Counted from the stretch's first letter, positions 11,089 to 23,147 are shown. The stretch: 64,000 nucleotides of DNA from Macrotrachela quadricornifera (GCA_022393335.1 JAJEKB010020218.1:186488-250487); one strand, 5' to 3'. Program-made: numbers and translations. The notes: a model not told the origin generated them from the sequence alone.

Positions 11089-11465
11089 GTGCACAAGAGA
11101 TTCTATACTATAAAAGTATCTTTCAATTTGGTTGTCCTATATATTCATCCATCGGATTTCCGCACATTTTAATGATTACTCATATTCATTTGATCAATTT
11201 TCCGATGAAATATTTCAAAACGGTGACAAAGTTTTACAAAGAAACTTTTTTTTTTGAAATTTCAGACTAATTTTGAAGTGATTCAGAGCATTCATCAAAA
11301 ACCTTATCACAATGATTCTAAAAGCGATTCTTTAAAGAGATTCAGAAAGTGTTAGCCGATACCGACACAATGATCGCTTTATTTGAAATATGATGACGGT
11401 ATCTGCAAGATGTGTAAAACAGTTATTTCAGGTAGGTAACACTATCATTTCGAATAGTATATGTG

Positions 11466-13521
11466 ATAAATTTGGCGCACGGACAATTCGTCGCACACAT
11501 AATTAATTTGATATAGATGAACTTATGTATTTTTTCTTGATTGACTTAAGAAATTTGTTTTTCAATTAACGAATAAACATTGATTTTTGGATAATTATGT
11601 TAGCCTTCGAAAACTAAATCCAATCTTCTAATAGGATTTTGAGAAGATTGAGAAAAATCAATTAATCTAAAGACTTAATATAAAAGTTTCCAAAAACAGA
11701 ACAATGTCACTTAACTTATATTATTCGTACAATTTTCTACTGAAAAAGCAATGAGTGAAATAAAAAGTCTTTTAAGCGAAAAAAATAAACCAGTGCTTGG
11801 CTACAAAGGTTACATTTATACTGTCGAACGACAAAATGAAGAAAAAATTGTTTTTCGATGTAAAAATCGGCAATGTAAAGGTAAATGAAGACAGAGTAAA
11901 ATTTTCATTAACTTTTATCATTGATTAGGTCGTTGTCACACCGATCCAAATATGAATATTATTCTTTCTGAACCAACTCAACATTGTCATGGACCAATTA
12001 TTGATCAACTTCCAGATACCGAATTAAAAAACAAAATTAAATCTCGAGCTCTTACTAGCGAAGAGCCCACAAGTAATATTATATATTCTGAACTAAAACC
12101 TTTTTCTTTAGATGCGGCTGGTCAGTTACCACGAACTGACACACTCCAAAGAACAATTCGTCGACAACGTCAAACACCAAAAACAAATCCAAATAATCGA
12201 CTACCAGACGATTTAAAACAAACTGACCGTGGCGACAATTTTATTCTTCATGAAGACGATAATTTAATTATTTTTAGTACTACTTCGAATTTATCAGTAT
12301 TGAAAACATGTAAACATTGATTCGCGGACGGAACATTTAAAGTAAAAAAAAGAAATTTTTTTGTTATTACTAAATCATATTTATTCTAGATCTGTCCGGA
12401 TGATTTCTATCAAATGTTTACACTACATGGATTATTTAAATCACAAGTTATTCCATTGGTTTATGGACTGCTTATAGGAAAGAGTGTATCTGACTATAAT
12501 CAGTTTTTTGAACGTATTATGGAAGAAGATGATTTTAATCCAGATTCAATATTGACTGACTTCGAATCCGGTACGATAAAATCAATTAATTCGTTATTTC
12601 CAGATGTTGTTCACAAAGGTAATAATAATATATCATTTATAAAACAATGAATAACTTTTATATTTATTCTTATTTTAGGCTGTTTGTTTCACTTTGGTCA
12701 GTGTATTTGGCGGAATATTCAAAGTCATGGATTACAAAATAAATATCAGGCGGATAAGTCGTTCCATTTAAATATTAAAAAACTTATTGCTTTAGCTGTT
12801 GTTCCTATTTTAGATGTTATCAAAGCTTTTGAACTCGTGGCTTACGACTTTACCGACGATGATACTGATGAATTTATGGATTATTTCGAAAAAACATGGA
12901 TTGGAGAACGAAAAAAGAGAGGTGAGTTGATTAATAAACAGTTAAAAAAATATAATGAATATTTATAGGTACTGGTCGTAAGAAACCACAATTTCCAATT
13001 GAATTTTGGAATGTTCATGATCGAGTAAGTCAAAAACTTCCACGTTCTAATAATTCTATTGAAGATTGGCACAATGCATTTGCACAACGTGTTTCAATTA
13101 CTCATCCAACGATTAACAAGTTAACCGCAAAGATCCGAACTGAACAATCAAAATTCGAAATCGATATTGCTCAAATTCGTCTAGGTCAGGAACCGAAACC
13201 GAAGAAAGCAACTTATCAAAAACTCGATGAAAGAATTACACGTTTAGTCGGTGATTACGGCACTGTTGATCTCGGTGAATATTTGAAAAACTTGGCTGCA
13301 AATGCGTCAATATAGATAGAATTATTTTTTTTTGTATTTTTTTTTCTCTGTTAATTTTTGTTTTTCTTAAATAAAATTATGTGTCATACATAATTAAATT
13401 AACCTTCTTTCAATAAAAATTTCTCTCACATACATTAATATTTGTATAATTAATTGCGTATGCGGCGAATTGCCCGTGCGACGTATTGTCTGACGACGAA
13501 TTGTCCAGTCACCATAAATTT
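11466..13521 (+). mobile_element. MULE transposon with ATAAATTT target duplication
   Basis: The body 11474-13513 is bounded by ATAAATTT (11466-11473 and 13514-13521; the base before each copy differs, so a 9-bp duplication with one change is possible, as usual for MULEs). The left terminal repeat GGCGCACGGACAATTCGTCG pairs with the right end, read inward as GGTGACTGGACAATTCGTCG. The right side carries a second inner copy of the motif (about 13449-13485). It contains one transposase gene. Confidence 0.82.
11751..13315 (+). pseudogene. FLYWCH-MULE transposase with a single nonsense codon
   Basis: Five exons (11751-11880, 11929-12341, 12390-12618, 12679-12921, 12969-13315), joined by GT-AG introns of 48, 48, 60 and 47 nt, give 453 codons. 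The N-terminus is a FLYWCH-like zinc domain (GYKGYIYTVER, with CKNRQCKGRC, then HCH). The MULE core has FADGTFK (first catalytic D) and LTDFESG (second), with CLFHFGQCIWR after it. Codon 174 (12318-12320) is TGA directly before FADGTFK, where the family normally has W. A single TGG-to-TGA change therefore truncates the protein before its catalytic core. All splice sites and the rest of the frame are intact, so the break is recent or allele-specific. Confidence 0.8.
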
Positions 13522-14119
13522 TGTCTCAAGTGAAAGCTTGCGAAAAATAGGGTTTCTTGATATCATTTAGTAAACATTGAAATCTTTTATTATTGAAATT
13601 AAGAAAATTTTAGAAATTTTACACTTGTTTCGGTAGGAAACTAAAGTGTCCCTAAGTCAAATATGGAGTAAATATTTTTTAGTGTTTAAAACCGTAAAAA
13701 CAATGACAAAAGCTAATTAGATCGAAAATTCGAATACTTTTCTTCCACATAAAAAATGTTTTTTTAAAACATTTTCTAAATAGTTTTTCGGAATTTTCCA
13801 TCTCAGAAAAATAGCTTACAATTTTTCCAACATACACAGTCTTGTAGACCTTGATGAATTTTATCAATGCGTGTAAAAATGTTCAGGAAAAAGTATTTAG
13901 TTGGTGTTTGAATTAGTGGACACTTTTATTTTCTTCCCAGAAAAGTGTAAAATCTCTAAAGTTTTCTTAAGTTCGAAAATAAAAAATTTCGATAACACTT
14001 ACTATTTAGCATAAATAAATCCCGTTTTTCGCACGCTTTCATTTAGGATTAAATTTATTAGATACTCTATTTAAAATTACAACGTTGCCTGTCTAGAATA
14101 ACATTTTTACACACCCTGT

Positions 14120-15121
14120 AAATTTGTCTTTTTCCTACTTTTTCCTTTTTGTTTCAGGTATTTTTATATTACTCATTCTTTAGTTTGTTGCATTATCAGT
14201 AACTCAAGGCTATTCATAGGAAGTTTCCACTTACGAATATTCGATATAAACCGAACATACCAGAGCATTTTGCTACAACTAAGGTTCGTAACTTATAGGA
14301 AACAAGAAGACTACTGTTTTTCAATAGGCAAACTATGAAATATGAAATTTTGGAGAAATGTCACGTACTCCAAGTAGTTAATTAGAAAATTAAAAAAAGA
14401 ACTCAGCAATACTCCTTCAAACGAATTTAAAAGTTCAGAAAAATTAGAAAAACTTAAGCTCTATAATATTAAGCTGTGAATTTCATAAATATTAGCTGTT
14501 TTTCCTAGATAATGAAGAAAACCTTACTTTTTAGTTTTTGTTTTGATACGTCTGAATGGAATTGTTTGGAATATATATGGAATAAAAATGTTGATGTGTA
14601 GCGGTAATTTTTTTATCTAAAACAGAATCAGAATATTTCTATAAACGTACGTATATATTAAACTTCATCCAAATATCAATATGACTATCATAGATCGTGT
14701 TAAGCTAATATCTCTCGAAAATACTGATCAAATGTAATAAAACAGGAAAATATGGCGCTTTTCCACTGTCTTAACTGAAAAAAGACATCAAATTAGAATA
14801 ATAGACAATTTATCAAATTATTTTTTGTAGGTAGAAGTCGTTTATTGAACGGATACTGATCTGATATTGTTATAATCACCTCAAGCAAAAAAAGTTTACT
14901 TATAAAACTTTGTTATAAAAGGTTTTTTGTATATAATAAATCGGAGATTGTCATGAGGAATGTATCGTATCAAAAGAAAAGGAATGATCATAAAACAAAG
15001 GATTTATTTCGATAAAATAACCATATTCTACTTACAACAATATATATTAAGCTTTTTCTTACACAAGAACTACAGCTACATTCCCTCAACTGTAGGGAGG
15101 GTCATATGAAAAAAAATAGTT
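14120..15121. other. gene-free stretch
   Basis: AT-rich intergenic sequence; I see no gene or clear repeat. Confidence 0.4.
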
Positions 15122-15141
15122 TGTCTGTCTGTCTGTCTGTT
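15122..15141 (+). repeat. (GTCT)n microsatellite
   Basis: About five uninterrupted GTCT units beginning TTTGTCTGTCTG. Confidence 0.85.
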
Positions 15142-15145
15142 TGTG

Positions 15146-16084
15146 TCAGGGTCAAAGGTAAAAGGTCAAAAAAAAACATCTCCTTAGAAAGCCTGAAACC
15201 CATACTATAGATGTACCCCAGGCTCGTCAACTGCTATACTATATGGTTACTCTTGAGTCCTCAACTTCTGTACTATAGAGTTACTCTTGAATAGTGAGGT
15301 TGTATTAATAATATTAGAAGCTTTTATTAAAAAATTTGTGTCATTCGGAACAATTTTTAGAAAAAAGTGGGAGTATTTTGTTTCGAGAGTTACTATTTAA
15401 GTTAAAAGATTCGAATTGTTGCTTATTCGTATAAAGTTTCTGGATAAATTTTTGCCGCATTGGGACACGTGAAAAAACGTTTCTGGCTTCCACAGTCGAG
15501 GGTTAAGTGAGCCGCAACGGCAAGCGTTACTTGTTAATAACACGCGAATTTCTCGTAATATATACAGTCCATCATCCCGCAATTGAATAAAAGAAAAAAG
15601 AACGCATTGAGATACTACTTAAGTAAACAAAAATAAAATGTGACAGCTTTTTCAATATATACAAACACTGTATGCTACGGTTATTTCTACAAGTTATATA
15701 AACGTCATACTGATTTATTCATTCTATGATGTCATGCATGACACATAGTTATTTTCCTTTTCTGTTCTGTACGTATGTATGTATGTATGTATTGAGTGAG
15801 TTATAATGATTGCGATATGAATATTTTACAAATATCTTAGTAAAGATAAGTCGTAAATCTAAAACTTTTTTAAAAGATGTGATGTGGAACGGTCTACAAC
15901 AATCATAATGACAAACTCCTAATGACTTATTCAGATGGCATTTTCTATACTCCAAATAAACAGGTTATATGACAATACTATATGTCCAATTGTATTTATA
16001 ATCGAAAAAATAGCTGTAAGACATTTTGTATTTTACAAATATTTCATCTTGGGAAAAACGCAACACCTTATTTTTTTCAAGAGA
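15146..16084. other. gene-free stretch with minor repeats
   Basis: Two imperfect copies of a unit of about 37 bp containing CTATA.GGTTACTCTTGA lie at about 15233-15298. A (GTAT)n microsatellite lies at about 15772-15792. No gene supported. Confidence 0.45.
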
Positions 16085-16508
16085 TCAACCCTTTGGGGAC
16101 GATTGACCTCTTAAAGGACCATGGTGGCTCTCTGGTATTTGGAAATGCAAAGATTCCTATATGATATTAGTTTTTGTTAATTCATTTATTAGAGACTTTT
16201 TTCGTATGGTTCGGATTATAATTCAATTTTTTTTCCAATAATCAATAATGAATAATAAATATAACACAGTTGATTTTCAGCGAAAATTTTTGCTAGTCTT
16301 GAATGCTATAAGAAACGTTCCTGTTTCTAAACGAATATGGTAAGTTTGTTTTACGCATGTTGAACTGTATCACACTTTGAAAAATTTCTAACGACACATT
16401 TTCATAAAAACTTTTTTTGTAGAATAGAAATTTAGATTGATTTATGATAAAATACACAGAAAAAAAGAATACTTTTGTTCGAAAAAAATCCCATCTCCAA
16501 AGGGTTAA
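16085..16508. mobile_element. TTAA-type (piggyBac-like) MITE
   Basis: The left end CCCTTTGGGGACGATTG (16089) matches the right end read inward, CCCTTTGGAGATGGGATT (from 16504). It is followed by TTAA at 16505-16508 and preceded by TCAA at 16085-16088, a one-base change from TTAA. The 416-bp body has no gene. Confidence 0.55.
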
Positions 16509-17451
16509 AATTATGGTGAGAGATCTGAATGGGAGCGGTGTGAACAGAGGGATGGCGATCGTGGCCAGTTGGATAGTGAAGGATATGGTAGTAGGGTGAG
16601 AAGTTGAGGTTCACACAGTGCAGAAGAGGAGAGCGAGGAAGTATAAGCTATGGCAAGAAGCAGAATCTGGAGCGGTGTAAGTAAGAAGGAGGATGATAAT
16701 AAATAAGTTCATTGTGGGAGAGGAAGGTAGTGGAAAGACCGAAGATCAGATCGACAAGGTATGGTTGAGGCGAATATGTAGACGAAGGTTGTGAAATGAT
16801 TGAGTTTAAACGGTACCAGTGAGGAGAATGATGCAAGTAGAAGAAATTGGGGTAAAAGGGTGATGCTAGTGCGATAACAGCGAGGCGGAAGGAGAAAAAG
16901 AGACTGTGGATGATGAAGATGGGTGAGAGTGAGAGCTGCATGGATGAAAGGTAATATGGTGGTGAAGAGTTTAGATGGGAACCGTACGAGTAAGAGGGGT
17001 GAGGATATTGGGTGACTTTTGGGTAAAGGAGCAACGCAGATGAATAAATGATGTTGAAGCAGTAGACTGAGATGAGATGGAAGAGGAGGAATGAGCTATG
17101 AGAGTAACAGGTGCGAGTTGAAATCGTACGGATGAAGTAGAAGATGAACGTGAGTAGATAGAGAATGGTAGAGTGAGGCTGCGGAAAAAGTAAAGCGAGA
17201 GTGATACACGTAGGATAAGATGGATAGAAAGGAAAGGTCGTGAGAAAGGTTTAAATACGAGGGGTACGGGTCAGTGGAAAAGTGGTAATGAGTGAATTGT
17301 AGATAAAAGTGTTACCATGAAACGGTGACAAATATACATAAGTGACTTGTGAGGAGAATTCGTGGAATTTGTGAGAAGCTACAGCGGATGGATAGGTAGG
17401 TTAAGAGTGAAGGAATAATGTAGAGGGGAGAGGAAAAATGAAGGTGAGGTA
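16509..17451. other. purine-rich (G/A) block of about 940 bp
   Basis: The + strand is dominated by G and A with very little C (GTGAGAG, GAGGAAG, GATGGG words) and lacks clear periodicity. It is bounded by the TTAA MITE on the left and a hAT MITE on the right. Long minus-strand open frames here are Pro/Ser/Leu/Tyr low-complexity by-products of the composition. Confidence 0.6.
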
Positions 17452-17605
17452 GTTGAAGATAGGAGTATCAGGTTACTGTTATCTTACCAAATAACTTGTA
17501 ACTCGAATCCATTACCAGCTGCCTGATAATGGTAACTGAAAACAGTTACTTGTGCACGATAAAGTAGCTGTTTGAAAATCGTAACTGCCATCCCCTAGTT
17601 GAAGA
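17452..17605. mobile_element. 138-bp hAT-type MITE, duplication GTTGAAGA
   Basis: The body 17460-17597 begins TAGGAGTATCAGGTTAC and, read inward from the right, begins TAGGGGATGGCAGTTAC. Both sides carry GTTGAAGA (17452-17459 and 17598-17605). The interior is built around GTTACTG/CAGTTAC words. Third member of the TAGGG-ended, 8-bp-duplication group in the window. Confidence 0.75.
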
Positions 17606-19515
17606 CGAGGGCGAAGCAACTAACGTAATTGTAAGAGAGAGATGCTATATATATGAAAGAACCGAAAAGCGGTATCACAAGCTATTAAATTGTTAAATGG
17701 AAAGATTGAAATGGCAAGTAGTCGTAAGGTCCAAAATACGAATGAAAAGTTGAAATATGTATGAAAGATCGAACCGACTTTTTGACTTTTACCTCTCTCG
17801 TCAAAGTAGGGCAAACTTTATGGTTGGGAAGGTTTTTCTTTGAGTAGCAGTAATTTATTGTTGTTCTATGTTTCGTCGCCTTTCAGGATTGAGATAAGCG
17901 AGATCCAATGGGCCGACGCATTACTTGTATGTATCGGTATCAACGATGATACAACGTTGATTTGATTTATAATGTAGTTGTGAATGTTAACAAAATCGAA
18001 ATGAACTACACTTCTGACATCATTGTCTATTGTAAATAAATATCAGAGCACCTCGATTAGTAAATTATTATTCACTCGATATTAGATTTCATGTTGTGAA
18101 TCATATAAAATATGTTAGTTAAATTTCAGACGAAAACACAATGAAAAATGCTAATGATGAATGCTTTCTCTCTCTGTAATTTAGTGAAGTGTACAAATTA
18201 CAATAAATTTATGGTAAAAGATTGAATAGATCTATATAGACCGAACACTATTTTAAACTCATTGAGATGTTTAATATTAACTTAAGTTTAAATAAATTTT
18301 ATATTTTAAGTTGTGATTGACCTATTATACCTCGTTGGTGTTCGTTGGATTCATTATCGGTTGAGCTATTTCATATTTAATTCATTTAATTTTTGGTACA
18401 TGAAGCTATTTTTATCTTTTCCGACGTTACTGATTACATCGAATCCGTCTATTCTACGTGGCATCGAAATTTAGAATCAATTCTAAAGTATGTTATCGTA
18501 TTGAAGCAAAAAACATTATTTCTGTTACGCCGTCCGATGATACGGATACTTTGAATCAATCAAAATTCTTCTTTTCTCACTTTCAAATTGAACAATACAT
18601 TCGACTACAGTCATTTATTCCTAATATGATTCAACCGCTTTAACTTCTTCAATTGATATGTAATAGATTGCTAAGATGTTTGCATTGTTTCTGTTATTTT
18701 CGTTCTTCAATTGATGGCTATTTTCTTGACTTTCAAATTGTTATTAAATACAGTGATGATATCAATTGTTTTTGAAAAGGTGACACTTTTTTCTTCTTTT
18801 TTTTTCTCAGTGATAGTTCATATTTTCTAAATGATTTTTAAAACCTAAAGAAAATATCTAAATAGATCTAAAAGTTTTGTAATTAAATTAATCTAAATGA
18901 ACATTCAAAATCTGCAACAAAACTTGATTAAACAAAAAAGAATATTTATTTTGTTGTGATCATAATGACAAACTGAAGGAGTAACATTTCCGCCATCTTC
19001 GGTACATATCATCAGTCCAGTTATGTGCGTCACACATCGGACACAAACTTATCTATGAGAGAAGTGAATGAAGAGAAAAGGATGAATACAGTACAAGTAG
19101 AGCGAATAACTGTTGTCGGTCATGCGGTCACGCGGTCACATCAACGAGTCACATAGTGACCGAATGTTCTGACGTCAATAATCCAATAGAAACTGCACAT
19201 AGCTCGTCAAGTTATTATAGGCACACAGAATAAATCAATATTTATTTGAGATTGAACGAACTTCGTTAAATATTAAGGTTGAAATTGCAACTTGAACATG
19301 ACATATTTATCTATATGTAATGGATATTCGCTTCGATCAAATTGTATAGATGATATAATGATATAAGATTCAATAGGAGAAAGAACATCGGTCACGATTT
19401 GATGACATAACCTGAAATAGAACGATGGAGAAATTACACAATAACTTATATAACAGACAATTGTTTCAGATCGATGTTTCATAACAGATAGTTTTTATTA
19501 ATCAGAAAATGAGTT
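17606..19515. other. intergenic region before the F-box gene
   Basis: Mostly AT-rich. At about 18415-18555 one + frame reads SDVTDYIESVYSTWHRNLES, suggestive of a decayed coding fragment, but it ends quickly and I cannot name it. The last 450 bp probably hold the F-box promoter. Confidence 0.4.
19170..19187 (+). promoter_or_regulatory. CRE-like palindrome next to a CCAAT box
   Basis: TGACGTCA at 19170-19177 is a perfect CREB/ATF-type palindrome. CCAAT follows at 19183-19187. They lie about 340 bp before the F-box start codon. Motif matching only; the role is inferred. Confidence 0.3.
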
Positions 19516-21009
19516 ATGATGAATCTTCTATCGCTACCAAATGAGCTATTTCCATTAATCTTTCAATATATTCCAGTATTAGATCTTCTTCGTACGTTTG
19601 GTTCATTCAATAATTGTCGATTGACTGCACTAGTCAAATCATTCATTTCATCATTGTCTGCATTGGATTTAATCCATGAACAATTCGATATTGAATGGTT
19701 TAAAAGTTTGTTACCATCATTCAGTTCGTCATTCGTAGCCTTACGAATCACTTATGCTCAACTTTTCGAATTGACTTTGTATTTACCTTATTTGCGTTCG
19801 CTGGATATATGTCAAATATTTTCTGATATAAATCTTTGCCATTTACCGACAAGCACGTTGTTTGAATCGCTCTCACTTCATTTTGATCCAAGTAATCATG
19901 AACGAGAGGCAATATCACATTGTGTACCACTTCTAAGATCACTTGCTAACATTGACAATCAGATACATTCGCTGTCAATCAGAGGTTGTGCACTAAGAGC
20001 ATCAACTATACTCATTTTAGGTAATGCCTGTAATCTGCAACGTCTAAATTTATCAGTTGACTGTCAAATTTCTTTCGAAATTTTGCTTGCAGTGTTACCA
20101 CTCACCGTTAAAATTTTAACTGTAGAAATTGGTAATAATTCAAACATTCCACAGTCACTCTTGTCTTCTTGGTCACCACAAACTACTCGATGTCGATTAC
20201 AAGAATTAATATTGACAGCCCACGCAATAAATTATCATCATTTGGAGCATATTCTCAATCAACAAAGTCATTTGCATGTTCTTTCACTTACTATTTCAAT
20301 TCGGAAAATGGAATTTATCGATGGGAAACAATTCTCTCAAGGTCTTTTATGTCATTTACCAGAATTGACACATTTGGATTTTGCTTTATCGATAAGAAAT
20401 GTTCCAGAAAATACCGTCGATCTTGAAACATTTATACACACATTTGAAGATCAATCAATTTTCGCATATTATAATTCATCGTCCTCTACTCTAACCGTTT
20501 GTTCACGGTCGTGTGTATCACTTGACAATATTTCAATAGATTTTTTCAATTATCAAAGTAATATATCAGAACCAGTTGTTCTTCCGCGTGTTCGTTTTTT
20601 ACGTTTTGTCACTATTGAACCATTGCCACTTGTTCTACTTCATTTTGTACGACAGATAGCGCCTCGCACTCATCATTTAGTATTCAATGGACATTATTTA
20701 GGTAAGGAGGAGCAAATATCTTCATTGAAAGAAATTCCATTTGATGATGTACGCATTGTGAAATTTAACTGGCTTGATAATCGATCGATTGGTCGCGTTT
20801 TGCTTCGACTTACACCGAATGTCAAGGAATTGATTTTTGCTGGTTATCAACTCGATTATTCGATCTTAATCGAGAGTGACAAACGCCTCGATTGTATTCG
20901 TCAACAGATACATACTGTCACTCTAGAAGACTATCAGATTTCGGACCGTCAAGTAATGGAAAATAATCTTAAACAACTTTTTCCTCAAGCACGCCAAATA
21001 TTTATTTAA
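19516..21009 (+). CDS. F-box protein with LRR-like C-terminal region
   Basis: Intronless protein of 497 residues. The N-terminus (residues 4-50, LLSLPNELFPLIFQYIPVLD, then LLRTFGSFN) is an F-box, the domain that binds Skp1 in SCF ubiquitin ligases. The remainder has leucine-rich segments at irregular intervals (LRSLDICQIF, LQRLNLSVDC, LQELILTAH, LHVLSLTISI, LTHLDFALSI, VKELIFAGYQ). This is like the degenerate LRR region of many rotifer F-box proteins and would select the substrate. The start is the first of two tandem ATGs. A mariner-like foldback begins 28 bp beyond the stop, so the 3' UTR is likely derived from it. Substrate unknown. Confidence 0.82.
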   Translation: MMNLLSLPNELFPLIFQYIPVLDLLRTFGSFNNCRLTALVKSFISSLSALDLIHEQFDIEWFKSLLPSFSSSFVALRITYAQLFELTLYLPYLRSLDICQIFSDINLCHLPTSTLFESLSLHFDPSNHEREAISHCVPLLRSLANIDNQIHSLSIRGCALRASTILILGNACNLQRLNLSVDCQISFEILLAVLPLTVKILTVEIGNNSNIPQSLLSSWSPQTTRCRLQELILTAHAINYHHLEHILNQQSHLHVLSLTISIRKMEFIDGKQFSQGLLCHLPELTHLDFALSIRNVPENTVDLETFIHTFEDQSIFAYYNSSSSTLTVCSRSCVSLDNISIDFFNYQSNISEPVVLPRVRFLRFVTIEPLPLVLLHFVRQIAPRTHHLVFNGHYLGKEEQISSLKEIPFDDVRIVKFNWLDNRSIGRVLLRLTPNVKELIFAGYQLDYSILIESDKRLDCIRQQIHTVTLEDYQISDRQVMENNLKQLFPQARQIFI

Positions 21010-21036
21010 TACATTGTACTGAAGATCGATTAGTCC

Positions 21037-21960
21037 TACAGGATGATCCATAAGTCTTCGTACCTCTCAGAAAAATTGTTCGCTCTCTCTTATAGTAAAT
21101 TGTAAAATGTCCAAACTTTGATATATTATTCCTTGTAATGTGGCGAATAACATCCTAAATTTTTACCTCTCTATCCTGATAAATAAGGAAGATGTGAAAT
21201 TCTACCAATGTTATTTTCTGTAAGACGCAAAAAACATATAAATGAGCCACTTTTACATTTCATTTTCTACCATTTGATGCATCCTATTTATAAAAGAGAA
21301 GACAATCTACACAGTGTTGATAATTTAATTTACATAATTTTTGCTTCCGAAAGAGGCAAAACTCTATGCAATCAATTTTCAGTGTCGTACGTTTTGTTCC
21401 GTGAGAAGAAAAAATTCATCTTTTAACCATATTTGTGACCTAATATATTTGATTAAAATAAAGCACAGTATATCAGAAGATGCAACATGAAAAGCTGTAA
21501 AATCTACACAGTACATCATACTTTAATTTATGTAATTTTTGTTTCCAGAAAAAGCAAAACTCTGTGTGATTAACTTAAAAACTGATGACACAAAGCTTTG
21601 CCTTCCTTTTTAAAGCAAATATTACATAGCATAAAGCATGCCGCACTGTATAGATTGAAGAGCTTCTGACGCTGCATCTTCTGGTATATTTTCTTTCCTT
21701 GATGACATGCATCAAATGGTAGAAAAATGAAATGCAAAATTGGCTCAGTTGTATGTATTTTACGGCCTACAGAAAATAACATTGGTAGAATGTTAGCCTT
21801 CACATCTTCCTTATTTATCCGGATAAAGAGATGAAAATTTAGGATGTTGTTCGCCACATTGCAAAGGATAATATATCAAAGTTTGAACATTTTACAATTT
21901 ACTATAAGAGAGAACGAGCAATTTTTCTGAGAGGTATCAAGACATTTGCATCATCTTGTA
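21037..21960. mobile_element. mariner-like foldback with about 270-bp inverted arms and TA ends
   Basis: The left arm (21037-21305) starts TACAGGATGATCCATAAGTC. The right arm (about 21690-21960), read inward, starts TACAAGATGATGCAAATGTC. The arms are about 85% identical over their length (shared blocks include TACCTCTCAGAAAAATTG and ATAAATAAGGAAGATGTGAA). TA dinucleotides at both ends fit the Tc1/mariner target. The loop has no gene. Sequence related to the loop (AGAAAAAGCAAAA) recurs near 38820. Confidence 0.75.
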
Positions 21961-22071
21961 AGATTGAAATTTTTTAAAACATAGGACATTCGAAATTTTA
22001 GACGTATTAGAAAGGTCATGGAAAACTGAATGATGTATCGAAATCGGAGATGTCCATCGCGGCGTGGTACT

Positions 22072-23053
22072 CAGTCCAGCATAAGTCTTCAAAACGCATG
22101 TAAATGCAGTATTATCGTTAAGTGTACACGTATGCACCATTATGATATAGCACGCGTGTAGACGCGTCACAGAGTTGACTATATTCGCGAGTGCATGCAT
22201 GGAAATATGTGCATCTTGCACGCTTTGTATTTTTCCTTGCGAGGTCATACATGACAATATTCTAATGGCCAAAAATGAAGTACATTTTGTGAACATGCAT
22301 GAACACACATAAATTTTTTTTCCATAGATAAGATTCGAATATACCTACTTTATTTTATAGGACGAGTTGTTACACTATTCGACCATTTACTTACATTAGA
22401 AAATATAATCAAAATTGAGTTTATAATGATCATCCTCTAACTACTATATATACATGTGCATAAAATCTAACTAACGGGAGAAAATATATTTTTTATGATT
22501 AGAATCAATCTGAAATAAAAAAAAGTCAGTTTAACCATTATAATTAATCAATCAAAAAAGTCTGATTTTATTTCTTTCACACTTGAGTCCAACAGTAATA
22601 AAGAATTTTAAAAAGTGAACGAACGTTTTTTAAGTAAATATAATATAGCTATAAGAAAATTGTGTCAACTTTTATAGAAAATAGATACATACGCTTCGAT
22701 AAAAAAAAATCAAATTCTTGCAAGAAGGGACATATAAAGTATAAAGTATTCAAACGTTCGCATGTCAACGCAGAATCGATTCAGTATTATTTTTCATACA
22801 TACACTTCTTTTGCGTTTACATACAAGATTTAGAGAATATCTCAGTATTTTGCAAGTACACGCAAATAATGTTTTAGCATTTTCATGCAAGACATATGTT
22901 TTGTATTTACATGCAAAAATTGAAAATATATCATATAACTTGAATGATAATACATGTCTTATGGTGATTTAAAAAATATTTTGCATGTCAATGCAGGTTT
23001 TAAGAATTTTTTTTGCAAATACACGTATTTATCTGATTCTCACGTTTGACTGG
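22072..23053 (-). mobile_element. dispersed TIR element, copy A
   Basis: On the minus strand it begins CCAGTCAAACGTGAGAATCA and is about 85% identical to copy B (53297-54598), with deletions relative to B. It is full of TGCATG/ACATGC/ACGCGT words alternating with A/T tracts (for example TTGCATGTAAATACAAAACA). Non-coding as far as I can see. The duplications at its ends are not recognisable, so it is probably an older insertion. Confidence 0.7.
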
Positions 23054-23147
23054 TTAACAAAGTATAGAATTGTGTCTAACTAAGATAAACGTTTTGTTCT
23101 TATATTTAATGATAGGAATTTAATTGAATGACAATTTAGGAAAAGAT

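Larger units (their letters stand above)
11404..14119. mobile_element. mariner-like foldback element interrupted by a MULE
   Basis: The right end read inward (TACAGGGTGTGTAAAAATGT from 14119) matches the left end at 11404 (TGCAAGATGTGTAAAACAGT). The match continues through ATAAATTT at 11466-11473, breaks at the MULE, and resumes directly after it at 13514 (ATAAATTTTGTCTCAAGTGAAAGC). The inner arms 13573-13651 and 13917-13995 are inverted copies (GGACACTTT.AGTGTAAAAT). Removing the MULE and one duplication restores a foldback of about 670 bp. Confidence 0.75.

Noticed and set aside
12318..12320. TGA as selenocysteine or reassigned codon
   Set aside because: No SECIS-like structure was evident, the expected residue is tryptophan and not cysteine, and other genes in the window use TGA as an ordinary stop.
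16648..17034. Minus-strand open frame of 128 codons
   Set aside because: Located in the purine-rich block, where lack of C on the + strand removes stop codons; composition is Ser/Pro/Tyr/Leu without any family pattern.
21937..22308. Minus-strand open frame of 123 codons
   Set aside because: Crosses the boundary between the mariner-like foldback and copy A of the dispersed element; unlikely to be a gene.
22072..23053. CRISPR-like or satellite array because of repeated TGCATG words
   Set aside because: Word spacing is irregular and the whole segment is matched by one copy elsewhere, so it is a transposon and not an array.
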